This document shows, piece by piece, positions 1-5,086 of a stretch of 5,592 nucleotides of DNA. Origin of the DNA: an uncultured Clostridia bacterium (GTDB lineage: Bacteria; Bacillota; Clostridia; Oscillospirales; CAG-272). The stretch covers positions 1 to 5,592 of the forward strand of contig CAMJDE010000134.1 in the NCBI GenBank assembly GCA_946404295.1, given 5' to 3'. The position numbers and the translations under genes are program-made. The notes below the pieces were generated by a model. The model was not told the DNA's origin, did not search any database, and saw only the letters and a program-made list of their open reading frames with translations. Position 1 is the stretch's first letter, and each line of letters opens with the position of its first letter.

Positions 1-80
1 GGATTACATACGCGCCTGCGGCGCAATTACATACCGTCCGCGCGGCGGACGGATTACATACAGCCCCGTCGGGGCTGATT
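1..80. repeat. Array of constant ATTACATA linkers and variable-stem hairpins
   Basis: The linker ATTACATAC occurs at 3-11, 26-34 and 53-61. A perfect hairpin with a 3-base loop follows each linker. Hairpin 1 pairs 12-16 with 20-24 (loop tgc). Hairpin 2 pairs 34-41 with 45-52 (loop gcg). Hairpin 3 pairs 61-67 with 71-77 (loop gtc). The stems are unrelated in sequence and measure 5, 8 and 7 bp, yet each pairs perfectly, while the linker is unchanged. The array begins before the window and decays after 80, where only ATT of the next linker remains. It is not CRISPR: the constant part is about 9 bases and the variable part is self-complementary. I do not recognise a named family. It could be a REP-like interspersed element or a structured intergenic RNA. 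Confidence 0.8.
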
Positions 81-94
81 TGGAAGCGGGGAAT

Positions 95-134
95 ACGAAA
101 ACGAACGCGCGGGCGCTGTGTGCGCCCGCGCGTT
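95..134 (-). terminator. Intrinsic terminator of the PHP-family gene
   Basis: Bases 104-116 pair perfectly with 122-134: a 13-bp, very GC-rich stem with a 5-base loop at 117-121. Read on the minus strand, the stem is followed by a T-rich tail (ttcgttttcg) lying at about 95-105. It starts 30 bases past the stop codon at 164-166. On the plus strand the tail (ttattataat) is also AT-rich, so some bidirectional activity against transcripts entering from the left is possible. Confidence 0.8.
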
Positions 135-163
135 ATTATAATAGGGAAGTCCCGCCGCGTTTT

Positions 164-1207
164 TCAGACGATCGGTTCCTTCAGTTCGTCGAAGTAGTAG
201 TAGCGCGTGTAGGCGTGATTGCCCGCCGCGTCGCGCACCGAGATCCGGAAGGTCATATCGTTCGGACTGAGCCGGAAAGACGCCTCGGTCACAGGGGGCT
301 CGCCGGGCTTCTGCCGCTTGAAGGCGGTGCGCCGCCCGACGGTGTGCAGAAAGATCGAGACGGCGTCGGAGGTCTTCACCGTGACCCTGCCGTCCTCGAC
401 CCAAAGATCGGTGATCGCGGGTCCGCTCGAGGCGTAGTAGTTGCCGTTTTCGATCCCGTTCATCAGATTATCGTAGGAGAGCGACTCCGCCTTGACCATC
501 GTCCACGCCAGACCGCAGTCGTGCGTCGCGTGGTTGTCGTCGCCCGCGACGCAGCCGATCCGTTTGCCCGCACGCATCATCTCCTGATAGACGTGGGGAA
601 CGTCGTCCATATCGCTGTCGATATGCGACCCGCCGTTGATGATCTCAAGGGCGGTCAGGTTCTCCAGTTTGCCGTAGAAATCAAGGTCGTTCATCGACCA
701 GTTCGGGTGGTTGAAAACCACCAGCATATTCCGTTCCCGCGCCGCGCGGATCACCTCGTTCACGCCCTCGACAGAATAGATCCGCTTGTAGTGCGGATCG
801 CCGACGTACCGCGCCCGGTCGAGGTAGTTGACGGCGTTGCCCCAGACGTAGTCGATATCGCAGCAGACCATCCGGACGTCGTGCGGATCCTTGGAATAGA
901 GGTTCAGGTGCACCTTCGGCGTGTGTTCGTGCGTCTTGACGTCTCCCTCGTAGACGGCGGAGACGGGGTTCCGCTTCGAGAGGTCGAACCCGTACTCGTA
1001 GGCGGTCAGGGCGATAAAGTCGTCGTCCGAGAGGTCCGAGTGATCGAGCATGATTTCGTGGTCGGTGAAGGCGACGGCGGAATAGCCCATCTCCTTGAAG
1101 CGCGCCTTGACTTCCTCGGGCGTCAGGCGCCCGTCCGAACAGACGGTGTGCGCGTGCAGATTGACCTTGAAAAACTGCCCTGCCTCGGGCAAAAGATACT
1201 GTCTCAC
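164..1207 (-). CDS. PHP-domain metallohydrolase, CehA/McbA-like
   Basis: A 347-residue cytoplasmic protein with no signal peptide or membrane segment. The N-terminal part reads as a PHP (polymerase and histidinol phosphatase) metal-dependent hydrolase fold. Motif I is NLHAHTVCSDG at residues 16-26 (H18, H20, D25). TDHE follows at 48-51, a glutamate in AYEY at about 71, NHPNW at 166-170 (H167), an acidic strand near E188, and GDDNH at 222-226 (D223, H226). These are the usual ligands of a two- or three-metal centre. Residues 258-264 (YASSGPA) lead into a C-terminal beta-rich region to about 340, an arrangement seen in the CehA/McbA family of PHP hydrolases. The substrate cannot be read from sequence; phosphoesters or carbamate-type esters are possible. 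The start is GTG at 1207, chosen because GGGAGG lies 8 bases upstream (1216-1221) and a consensus promoter sits just behind it. The gene appears monocistronic and is transcribed divergently from the lipoprotein gene at 1683. Confidence 0.88.
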   Translation of the reverse strand: MRQYLLPEAGQFFKVNLHAHTVCSDGRLTPEEVKARFKEMGYSAVAFTDHEIMLDHSDLSDDDFIALTAYEYGFDLSKRNPVSAVYEGDVKTHEHTPKVHLNLYSKDPHDVRMVCCDIDYVWGNAVNYLDRARYVGDPHYKRIYSVEGVNEVIRAARERNMLVVFNHPNWSMNDLDFYGKLENLTALEIINGGSHIDSDMDDVPHVYQEMMRAGKRIGCVAGDDNHATHDCGLAWTMVKAESLSYDNLMNGIENGNYYASSGPAITDLWVEDGRVTVKTSDAVSIFLHTVGRRTAFKRQKPGEPPVTEASFRLSPNDMTFRISVRDAAGNHAYTRYYYFDELKEPIV

Positions 1208-1242
1208 GGAAAAAACCTCCCGGACTCGTTTCGTTCTTTTCC

Positions 1243-1271
1243 ATTATACTCGGACGGGCGGGCAAAGTCAA
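1243..1271 (-). promoter_or_regulatory. Sigma-A promoter of the PHP gene
   Basis: On the minus strand there is a -35 box TTGACT (1266-1271), a 17-base spacer (1249-1265) and a perfect -10 box TATAAT (1243-1248). The predicted transcription start is near 1236. That leaves a leader of about 30 bases holding the ribosome-binding site GGGAGG (1216-1221) and the GTG start at 1207. No inverted repeat overlaps the promoter, so constitutive expression is plausible. Confidence 0.88.
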
Positions 1272-1308
1272 GAGCGGTTTACCGCCGTTTTTTCGGGTTA
1301 TCTGCGCC

Positions 1309-1329
1309 AAAAAATCGGGCGTCGCCCGA
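1309..1329 (-). terminator. Possible minus-strand terminator upstream of the PHP promoter
   Basis: Bases 1315-1320 (tcgggc) pair with 1324-1329 (gcccga) around a 3-base loop. On the minus strand the stem is followed at once by six T residues (1314-1309). This looks like a short intrinsic terminator just upstream of the PHP promoter, where it could shield the gene from antisense read-through. No minus-strand gene is seen to its right in the window. The stem is only 6 bp. Confidence 0.45.
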
Positions 1330-1544
1330 ACGTCCCGCCGCGCGATTTTATAAACCTGAAAAACTTGCACAAGGAGCTTGCGGAAATGGCACACTTTTTT
1401 CGGTGTTTTCGGTGAGAATACATATTTTTTCTTGCGTTTTTGCAATAAAAGCAATCAGGGCGAAAACGACCGATTTTTCCTTATACAGCGGGGGAAAATT
1501 CGGTTTTGCGCCCTCCCTTCGTTCCGCCTTTTTGCACAATTTCG

Positions 1545-1583
1545 GGGACCCTCTTTTTGTTCAGGGTGCCCTTTCTCACTTTT
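1545..1583 (+). terminator. Weak terminator-like stem-loop upstream of the lipoprotein promoter
   Basis: Bases 1545-1552 (gggaccct) pair with 1563-1571 (agggtgccc), with one bulged base and a 10-base U-rich loop. A T-rich stretch (tttctcacttt) follows. It lies just ahead of the promoter at 1598-1626 and could stop plus-strand read-through into it. The bulge and interrupted T tract make this uncertain. Confidence 0.25.
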
Positions 1584-1597
1584 GGGACGATTTTCCC

Positions 1598-1626
1598 TTG
1601 AAAATACGGGTTTTTCGTGATAATAT
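1598..1626 (+). promoter_or_regulatory. Promoter of the Cys/His-repeat lipoprotein gene
   Basis: The -35 box is TTGAAA (1598-1603), the spacer is 17 bases, and the -10 box is TAATAT (1621-1626). TGA directly before the -10 box gives an extended -10 (TGN) motif, which would compensate for the 4/6 match of the hexamer. Transcription would start near 1633, about 50 bases before the ATG at 1683. Confidence 0.65.
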
Positions 1627-1633
1627 GGAGACA

Positions 1634-1675
1634 ACGGAGGGAAAAAACCGCTCTCCGTAAAAAGATTGGAGGAAA
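1634..1675 (+). promoter_or_regulatory. 5' leader stem-loop and ribosome-binding site
   Basis: The leader begins with a 6-bp stem, acggag (1634-1639) with ctccgt (1653-1658), around a 13-base A-rich loop. The Shine-Dalgarno sequence GGAGG (1668-1672) follows, 10 bases before the ATG at 1683. The stem leaves the Shine-Dalgarno site free, so it more likely stabilises the 5' end than represses translation. Confidence 0.5.
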
Positions 1676-1682
1676 ACAAACC

Positions 1683-3047
1683 ATGAAAAGAACACTTGCG
1701 CTGATCCTTATGCTCGTTTTGGTCGCGTTCGCGTTCGCGTCCTGCGGCAAGAAGACCGCCGACGCGACGACGGACGGCAAGACCGCGGCTCCGACGGCGG
1801 CTCCGACGGGTTCGTCGACCACCGCCGCTCCGACCCAGCCCGAAGCCACCGAGCCCGAAGAGACCGAACCCGAATGTAACCACGTCCCCGAAGACGAGTG
1901 GGTCGTCCTCACCCCCGCGACCTGCACGACCACCGGTCTTGAGAAGCTGTACTGCTTAGAGTGCGGCGCCGAGATCGATGAACGTACGATCCCGGTTAAT
2001 CCCGACGCGCACTCCATTCCCGACAGCGCTTGGGAGATCGTCGAGCCCACGATCTTTGCCGACGGTTCCAAGCACGGCGTCTGCACGCTCTGCAATACCG
2101 CCGTTGACGAAGTGATCGAGGAGACCTACACCGAGTGGAAGTACACCACCGAGACCATCGAGGCGCGCGGCATCAAGGCAAACCCCTCGACGCTCCGCGG
2201 TGAGGGTCACTACTATCCCGACGACGTCAACGTCGAAGGACAGGATTACATCGTTGAGTTCACCTTCCTCTGGAACGACTCGCTGAAGAAACTGTCGAAG
2301 AAGAACGCCGCGGGCGAAGACAACAAACTCCATCAGGTCCTGACCGGAGGAATGCACAGCAAGGCGTTCTTCTGGATGGCTCTGAAAGACGGCGCGAAGG
2401 GCGCGGACAGCGGTCTTTGCGGCGCGTTCGAGTACACCGACTGCGTGCAGACCGTTGAAGTGGGTCCCGCAGGGATGTCCCCCGACGCGAGTGGCAACAT
2501 CACCGGCGGCGTCTACGCCAACTTCCCGAACATCGGCGGCGCAGACAAGGATAACCCCGAGTGGGGCTGGCACCGTCTTGCGTTCGTCTATCACGAAGAA
2601 CTGGCAAACGAGGACGCGCTGAAGGCGGATACCGAGGCCGGCGCGACCGCGCCCGACTATCGCGTCGAGTACTCCTGCTATATCGACGGCACGCTGATCT
2701 ACAAGTGCTCCAACCGTCCCGACGCGAACTTCCACGCGTCCGATAACAACGCGCTGTATAACGGCAACCTGCTCTTCACGGCTGCGTCCAACGGCGACGG
2801 CACCATCACTTACGTCGATACCGACAAGAGCGCATTCGACGCCGTCCAGCTCAAACCGGTCAGAACCGACGAGGGCGAAGCCTACGCCGTGATCGCCGAC
2901 TTCAAGGCGCACGTTGAACCGGCGAGCAGCGATCCTGCGTTCGTTCAGAACGTCAAGAAGGTCGCCAGCCCCGCCGACAACGTCTACACGACCGAAGACA
3001 GCGTCGAGATCCCCGCGAAGATCTGGTTCGAACTGGACGCCGACTGA
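1683..3047 (+). CDS. Surface lipoprotein with Cys/His repeats and LamG-like beta-sandwich
   Basis: A 454-residue predicted lipoprotein exported and anchored on the outer face of the membrane. Residues 1-20 form a signal peptide (K2, R3, then a hydrophobic core). The lipobox is FASC with the lipidated C21. Residues 22-64 are a Thr/Ala/Pro/Glu tether that includes a 12-base DNA tandem repeat (1785-1808). Two related repeats follow. The first has C65, H67, W73, ATC81, C91-x2-C94 and H110. The second is degenerate, with W117, C134-x2-C137 and no ATC cysteine. Such short Cys/His modules recur in secreted Clostridia proteins and might bind metal. Residues 150-415 are beta-rich: WHRLAFVYH (296-304) and YSCYIDGTLIY (330-340) resemble the strand pair typical of LamG/concanavalin-A-like domains. 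This suggests carbohydrate or cell-wall binding, but that is an inference. No catalytic motif is visible. The ATG at 1683 is chosen over a GTG 66 bases upstream because it has the ribosome-binding site and starts the signal peptide. It appears monocistronic. Confidence 0.85.
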   Translation: MKRTLALILMLVLVAFAFASCGKKTADATTDGKTAAPTAAPTGSSTTAAPTQPEATEPEETEPECNHVPEDEWVVLTPATCTTTGLEKLYCLECGAEIDERTIPVNPDAHSIPDSAWEIVEPTIFADGSKHGVCTLCNTAVDEVIEETYTEWKYTTETIEARGIKANPSTLRGEGHYYPDDVNVEGQDYIVEFTFLWNDSLKKLSKKNAAGEDNKLHQVLTGGMHSKAFFWMALKDGAKGADSGLCGAFEYTDCVQTVEVGPAGMSPDASGNITGGVYANFPNIGGADKDNPEWGWHRLAFVYHEELANEDALKADTEAGATAPDYRVEYSCYIDGTLIYKCSNRPDANFHASDNNALYNGNLLFTAASNGDGTITYVDTDKSAFDAVQLKPVRTDEGEAYAVIADFKAHVEPASSDPAFVQNVKKVASPADNVYTTEDSVEIPAKIWFELDAD

Positions 3048-3058
3048 CGTCCGATCCC

Positions 3059-3176
3059 GCGCCTGACGGCGCAAAAACATTGTGAAAGCACCGGGTCTGC
3101 CCCAAACGGTTTCCTCCTATTTTCCGTTTCCGGCAAGACCCGGTTTCCCTTGGACGGCGGCGAAAAGCAGCCGTCC
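3059..3176 (+). other. Stacked stem-loops in the lipoprotein 3' untranslated region
   Basis: Three structures lie between the stop codon (3047) and the terminator. A small hairpin pairs 3059-3063 with 3068-3072. A long interrupted hairpin pairs 3091-3101 with 3132-3143 (one bulged A), then has a CC/CC internal loop, then pairs 3104-3109 with 3124-3129 around a 14-base pyrimidine loop (3110-3123) containing TTTCCTCC. A third hairpin pairs 3152-3158 with 3170-3176. The long hairpin is followed by tttccctt, which is too poor in T to be a confident terminator. The segment could be a 3'-UTR stability element or the precursor of a small RNA. No separate promoter was found. Confidence 0.5.
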
Positions 3177-3189
3177 GACCCTTCCGAGG

Positions 3190-3226
3190 GGGGCGCCGCC
3201 GGTTCTCCCGACGGCGCCCCTTTTTT
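3190..3226 (+). terminator. Strong intrinsic terminator after the Cys/His lipoprotein gene
   Basis: Bases 3190-3198 (ggggcgccg) pair perfectly with 3212-3220 (cggcgcccc). Beyond a C/A mismatch the stem continues with three more pairs (3200-3202 with 3208-3210) and a 5-base loop. Six T residues (3221-3226) follow directly. It separates the lipoprotein transcript from the next promoter, which begins 20 bases downstream. Confidence 0.92.
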
Positions 3227-3239
3227 CGTGCCAATGCGT

Positions 3240-3261
3240 CCCCGGTTGACAACAACCGGGG
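3240..3261. promoter_or_regulatory. Operator-like inverted repeat over the -35 box
   Basis: ccccggttg (3240-3248) and caaccgggg (3253-3261) form a perfect 9-bp inverted repeat with a 4-base centre (acaa). The -35 hexamer TTGACA (3246-3251) lies inside it. It sits upstream of the expected transcription start (about 3282), so it cannot act as an RNA hairpin in this transcript. It is best read as a binding site for a dimeric regulator that would block RNA polymerase. The regulator is not in the window. Confidence 0.65.
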
Positions 3262-3275
3262 GGACGGTGTAAAAT
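3246..3275 (+). promoter_or_regulatory. Sigma-A promoter of the solute-binding protein operon
   Basis: A consensus -35 box TTGACA (3246-3251), an 18-base spacer and a -10 box TAAAAT (3270-3275; five of six consensus bases). The transcription start should be near 3282, giving a leader of about 45 bases. This intrinsically strong promoter overlaps a perfect inverted repeat, suggesting high expression that is switchable by a repressor. Confidence 0.88.
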
Positions 3276-3284
3276 AAATGCGGT

Positions 3285-3320
3285 GGGATCCGACGATCCC
3301 CCGAAAACCGTAAACGGAGG
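3285..3320 (+). promoter_or_regulatory. 5'-end hairpin and ribosome-binding site of the operon
   Basis: gggatc (3285-3290) pairs with gatccc (3295-3300) around a cgac loop, almost at the predicted 5' end of the mRNA, a position where hairpins commonly protect against decay. The Shine-Dalgarno GGAGG (3316-3320) follows, 6 bases before the ATG at 3327, and fixes that start. Confidence 0.6.
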
Positions 3321-3326
3321 TCCCCG

Positions 3327-5060
3327 ATGAAGACAATCGCTTTGTTTCTGACTCTGTGCCTGCTGCTTTCGTGCGCGTTCCTGTTCGCGTCCTGCGGGAA
3401 AACCGACGCGACGGAGCCCGATACGACCGGCGTGACCGATCCCTCAAGCGAGGAGGCGACCGGCCCCGTAAACGATGGCACGACGGGGGAACCCGCCGAA
3501 ACGACCGCCGTCACGACCGACAAGTGGGAGGCGCTGGCGCCGCAGGTAACGAGGCTTTCGGCGCGCGACCGACTGCTCAAGATCGAGTGCAGCTGCAGAC
3601 AAACGGCGGTCAAGGCGTCGAAAAACGATATCTACCTGAAGGGCCCCGACGCGATCGAAGAGGGCGTCACGCCCCTGATCCAGCAGATGGTCTACGAGCG
3701 GAACCGGGCGGCGGACGCCCTCCTCGGCACGACGACCGAGTTCGTCTTCTGGGATCTCGAATTCGGAGAGCAGCAGCCGCAGATCGACCTGGTCGTGAAG
3801 GGGAACGCCGTAGACGCGCCCGACCTCTTCGTCAATATGCTGAACGACCTGAGTCACGAGATGATGAACGGGGCGTTCAAGGATGTATGGTCGATCCCGG
3901 GCAGTTTCTTCGACTTTTCGACCGAGGGCTGGCTCCGGACTTGGATGAGGAATATGTCGTTTACCGACGATCGCGCCTACCTGCTCGGGAGCGACTATTT
4001 CATCGACATTCTGCGCGCGATGAGCGTGATCCCGTTCAATAAGACGATGATGGACAAGAACGCCGTCAAACTCGCGCCCGCCGTGATCGGTGAGGACGAA
4101 GATCCGCTCGGCGAGGGCGAGAAACTTTCGGTCCGCTTCTTCGATCTCGTCGAGCGGGGTGATTGGACCTGGGACGTCCTCGGCAAACTCTGCGAGGCGA
4201 TCTGGGAGGATTCGGACGGAGACGGCGCGGATTCGATCCGCGACCGGCTCGGTATTCTCACCGACACCTTCGGCGGAGACGCCGCCTGCGGCTTCGTCTA
4301 TTCGAGCGGCGTGCAGGTGACCGAGGCGTACAAAATCGAGGATCCGGAGAGCGAATACAACGGGAAACAGTGGATCAAGTACGCCGACACGTCCGAAGGG
4401 CTCAACCTGATCTTCGAGAAGGTGAAAAACGTATTCGTCGGCGCGGGATCTCTGACGACCGCCGCTGACCGCCCCGGCAACACTCCGGAGAAACCAGGTC
4501 TTTCGTATCATTACACCAAGTTCGCCGCGGGCGAAGTGCTCTTTATCGGTTCGCTTCTGCTCGGCGCGCTCGAAAACGACACCATCCAGCAGATGCAAGA
4601 CGTCTATTCGGTCGTGCCCTGCCCGAAAGCGGACGCTTCCAAACCCTATAACACGATCATCTATAACAGCGGCGACGTGGGCGCGATCAACGTCAATATC
4701 GGACCCCGCAAGGCGAAAACGCTGACGGCGTACCTGCAGTACTGCACCGAACACTCCGGCGCGATCCGCGAACAGTTCCTTGAGAACGTGATGAAATATA
4801 AGGTCACGACCTACGATCAGGGGACCGACCGGATGCTCGACATTATCTACGACGGGATCATGTGGGGGCGCGACAAGACGGTCGAGGACCTCAACAACGA
4901 GCCGCGCTGGCACGGGAGTATGAGAAAAGAGGGTTGCGTCGTCGGCGCCGATTACATTTCTCAATTGTACGAATCCAATCGCACGATGAAGCAGAACTTG
5001 CTGAACAAGACGATGGAGAAGTGGTATACGCTTCCCAAGGTTGAGCAGAACGCGAACTGA
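3327..5060 (+). CDS. ABC transporter solute-binding lipoprotein (family 1), copy A
   Basis: A 577-residue predicted surface lipoprotein that would capture a solute, probably a sugar or oligosaccharide, and deliver it to an ABC importer. Residues 1-22 are a signal peptide with lipobox FASC (lipidated C23). Residues 24-64 are an acidic, Thr-rich tether. The rest matches the layout of large family 1 extracellular solute-binding proteins. It has DWTWDVL at 279-285, then an acidic loop DSDGDGADS (295-303) running into RLGIL, which is like the calcium-type DxDGDG loop common in this family. FAAGEVLFIG (399-408) and YSVVPCPKAD (427-436) resemble the family's F-x2-G and VP-x-PK motifs. Exposed tryptophans (W188, W202, W206, W280, W282) suit sugar stacking. 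At 577 residues it is longer than the usual 400-450 and nearer LplA-type proteins. No permease or ATPase gene is seen. A paralogue follows after 26 bases, so the two are probably co-transcribed from the promoter at 3246-3275. The ligand cannot be assigned. Confidence 0.85.
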   Translation: MKTIALFLTLCLLLSCAFLFASCGKTDATEPDTTGVTDPSSEEATGPVNDGTTGEPAETTAVTTDKWEALAPQVTRLSARDRLLKIECSCRQTAVKASKNDIYLKGPDAIEEGVTPLIQQMVYERNRAADALLGTTTEFVFWDLEFGEQQPQIDLVVKGNAVDAPDLFVNMLNDLSHEMMNGAFKDVWSIPGSFFDFSTEGWLRTWMRNMSFTDDRAYLLGSDYFIDILRAMSVIPFNKTMMDKNAVKLAPAVIGEDEDPLGEGEKLSVRFFDLVERGDWTWDVLGKLCEAIWEDSDGDGADSIRDRLGILTDTFGGDAACGFVYSSGVQVTEAYKIEDPESEYNGKQWIKYADTSEGLNLIFEKVKNVFVGAGSLTTAADRPGNTPEKPGLSYHYTKFAAGEVLFIGSLLLGALENDTIQQMQDVYSVVPCPKADASKPYNTIIYNSGDVGAINVNIGPRKAKTLTAYLQYCTEHSGAIREQFLENVMKYKVTTYDQGTDRMLDIIYDGIMWGRDKTVEDLNNEPRWHGSMRKEGCVVGADYISQLYESNRTMKQNLLNKTMEKWYTLPKVEQNAN

Positions 5061-5086
5061 TCCCGCGAAAAAAACGAGGAAGGAAG

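Larger units (their letters stand above)
1272..1597. other. AT-richer intergenic region without a recognisable gene
   Basis: This is the gap between the divergent PHP and lipoprotein units. It is visibly richer in A/T runs than its surroundings. It contains the small terminator-like hairpin at 1309-1329, the bulged stem-loop at 1545-1571, and a 9-codon ORF (1386-1415) preceded by AAGGAG at 1371-1376 but with no convincing promoter. Longer frames crossing it show no domain and mostly extend into antisense of the PHP gene. I see no tRNA, rRNA or recognised riboswitch. It may hold distal regulatory DNA for the lipoprotein gene or be a remnant region. Confidence 0.5.

Noticed and set aside
1..80. 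CRISPR array
   Set aside because: The repeated element is only about 9 bases and the intervening parts are self-complementary hairpins of 13-19 bases. No cas gene is present.
1274..1296. Small hairpin gcgg-ttta-ccgc followed by a T run, as a plus-strand terminator
   Set aside because: The stem is only 4 bp, and no plus-strand gene lies to its left.
1386..1415. Nine-codon ORF preceded by AAGGAG, a possible leader peptide
   Set aside because: No -35 box accompanies the TATAAA at 1349-1354. The peptide has no run of a regulatory amino acid, and it lies far from the next gene's own promoter.
80..1660. Plus-strand 526-residue open frame across the PHP gene and the intergenic gap
   Set aside because: It is antisense to the PHP gene, with low-complexity Val/Arg/Asp-rich sequence. 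It crosses the PHP promoter and overlaps the promoter of the next gene.
1617..1682. Upstream GTG start adding 22 residues to the Cys/His lipoprotein
   Set aside because: The GTG overlaps the -10 region of the promoter. The added residues are charged and would bury the signal peptide. The ATG at 1683 has its own GGAGG.
1956..3080. Minus-strand 374-residue open frame opposite the Cys/His lipoprotein
   Set aside because: It is a codon-bias shadow with Val/Asp/Arg-rich composition. There is no domain and no promoter on that strand.
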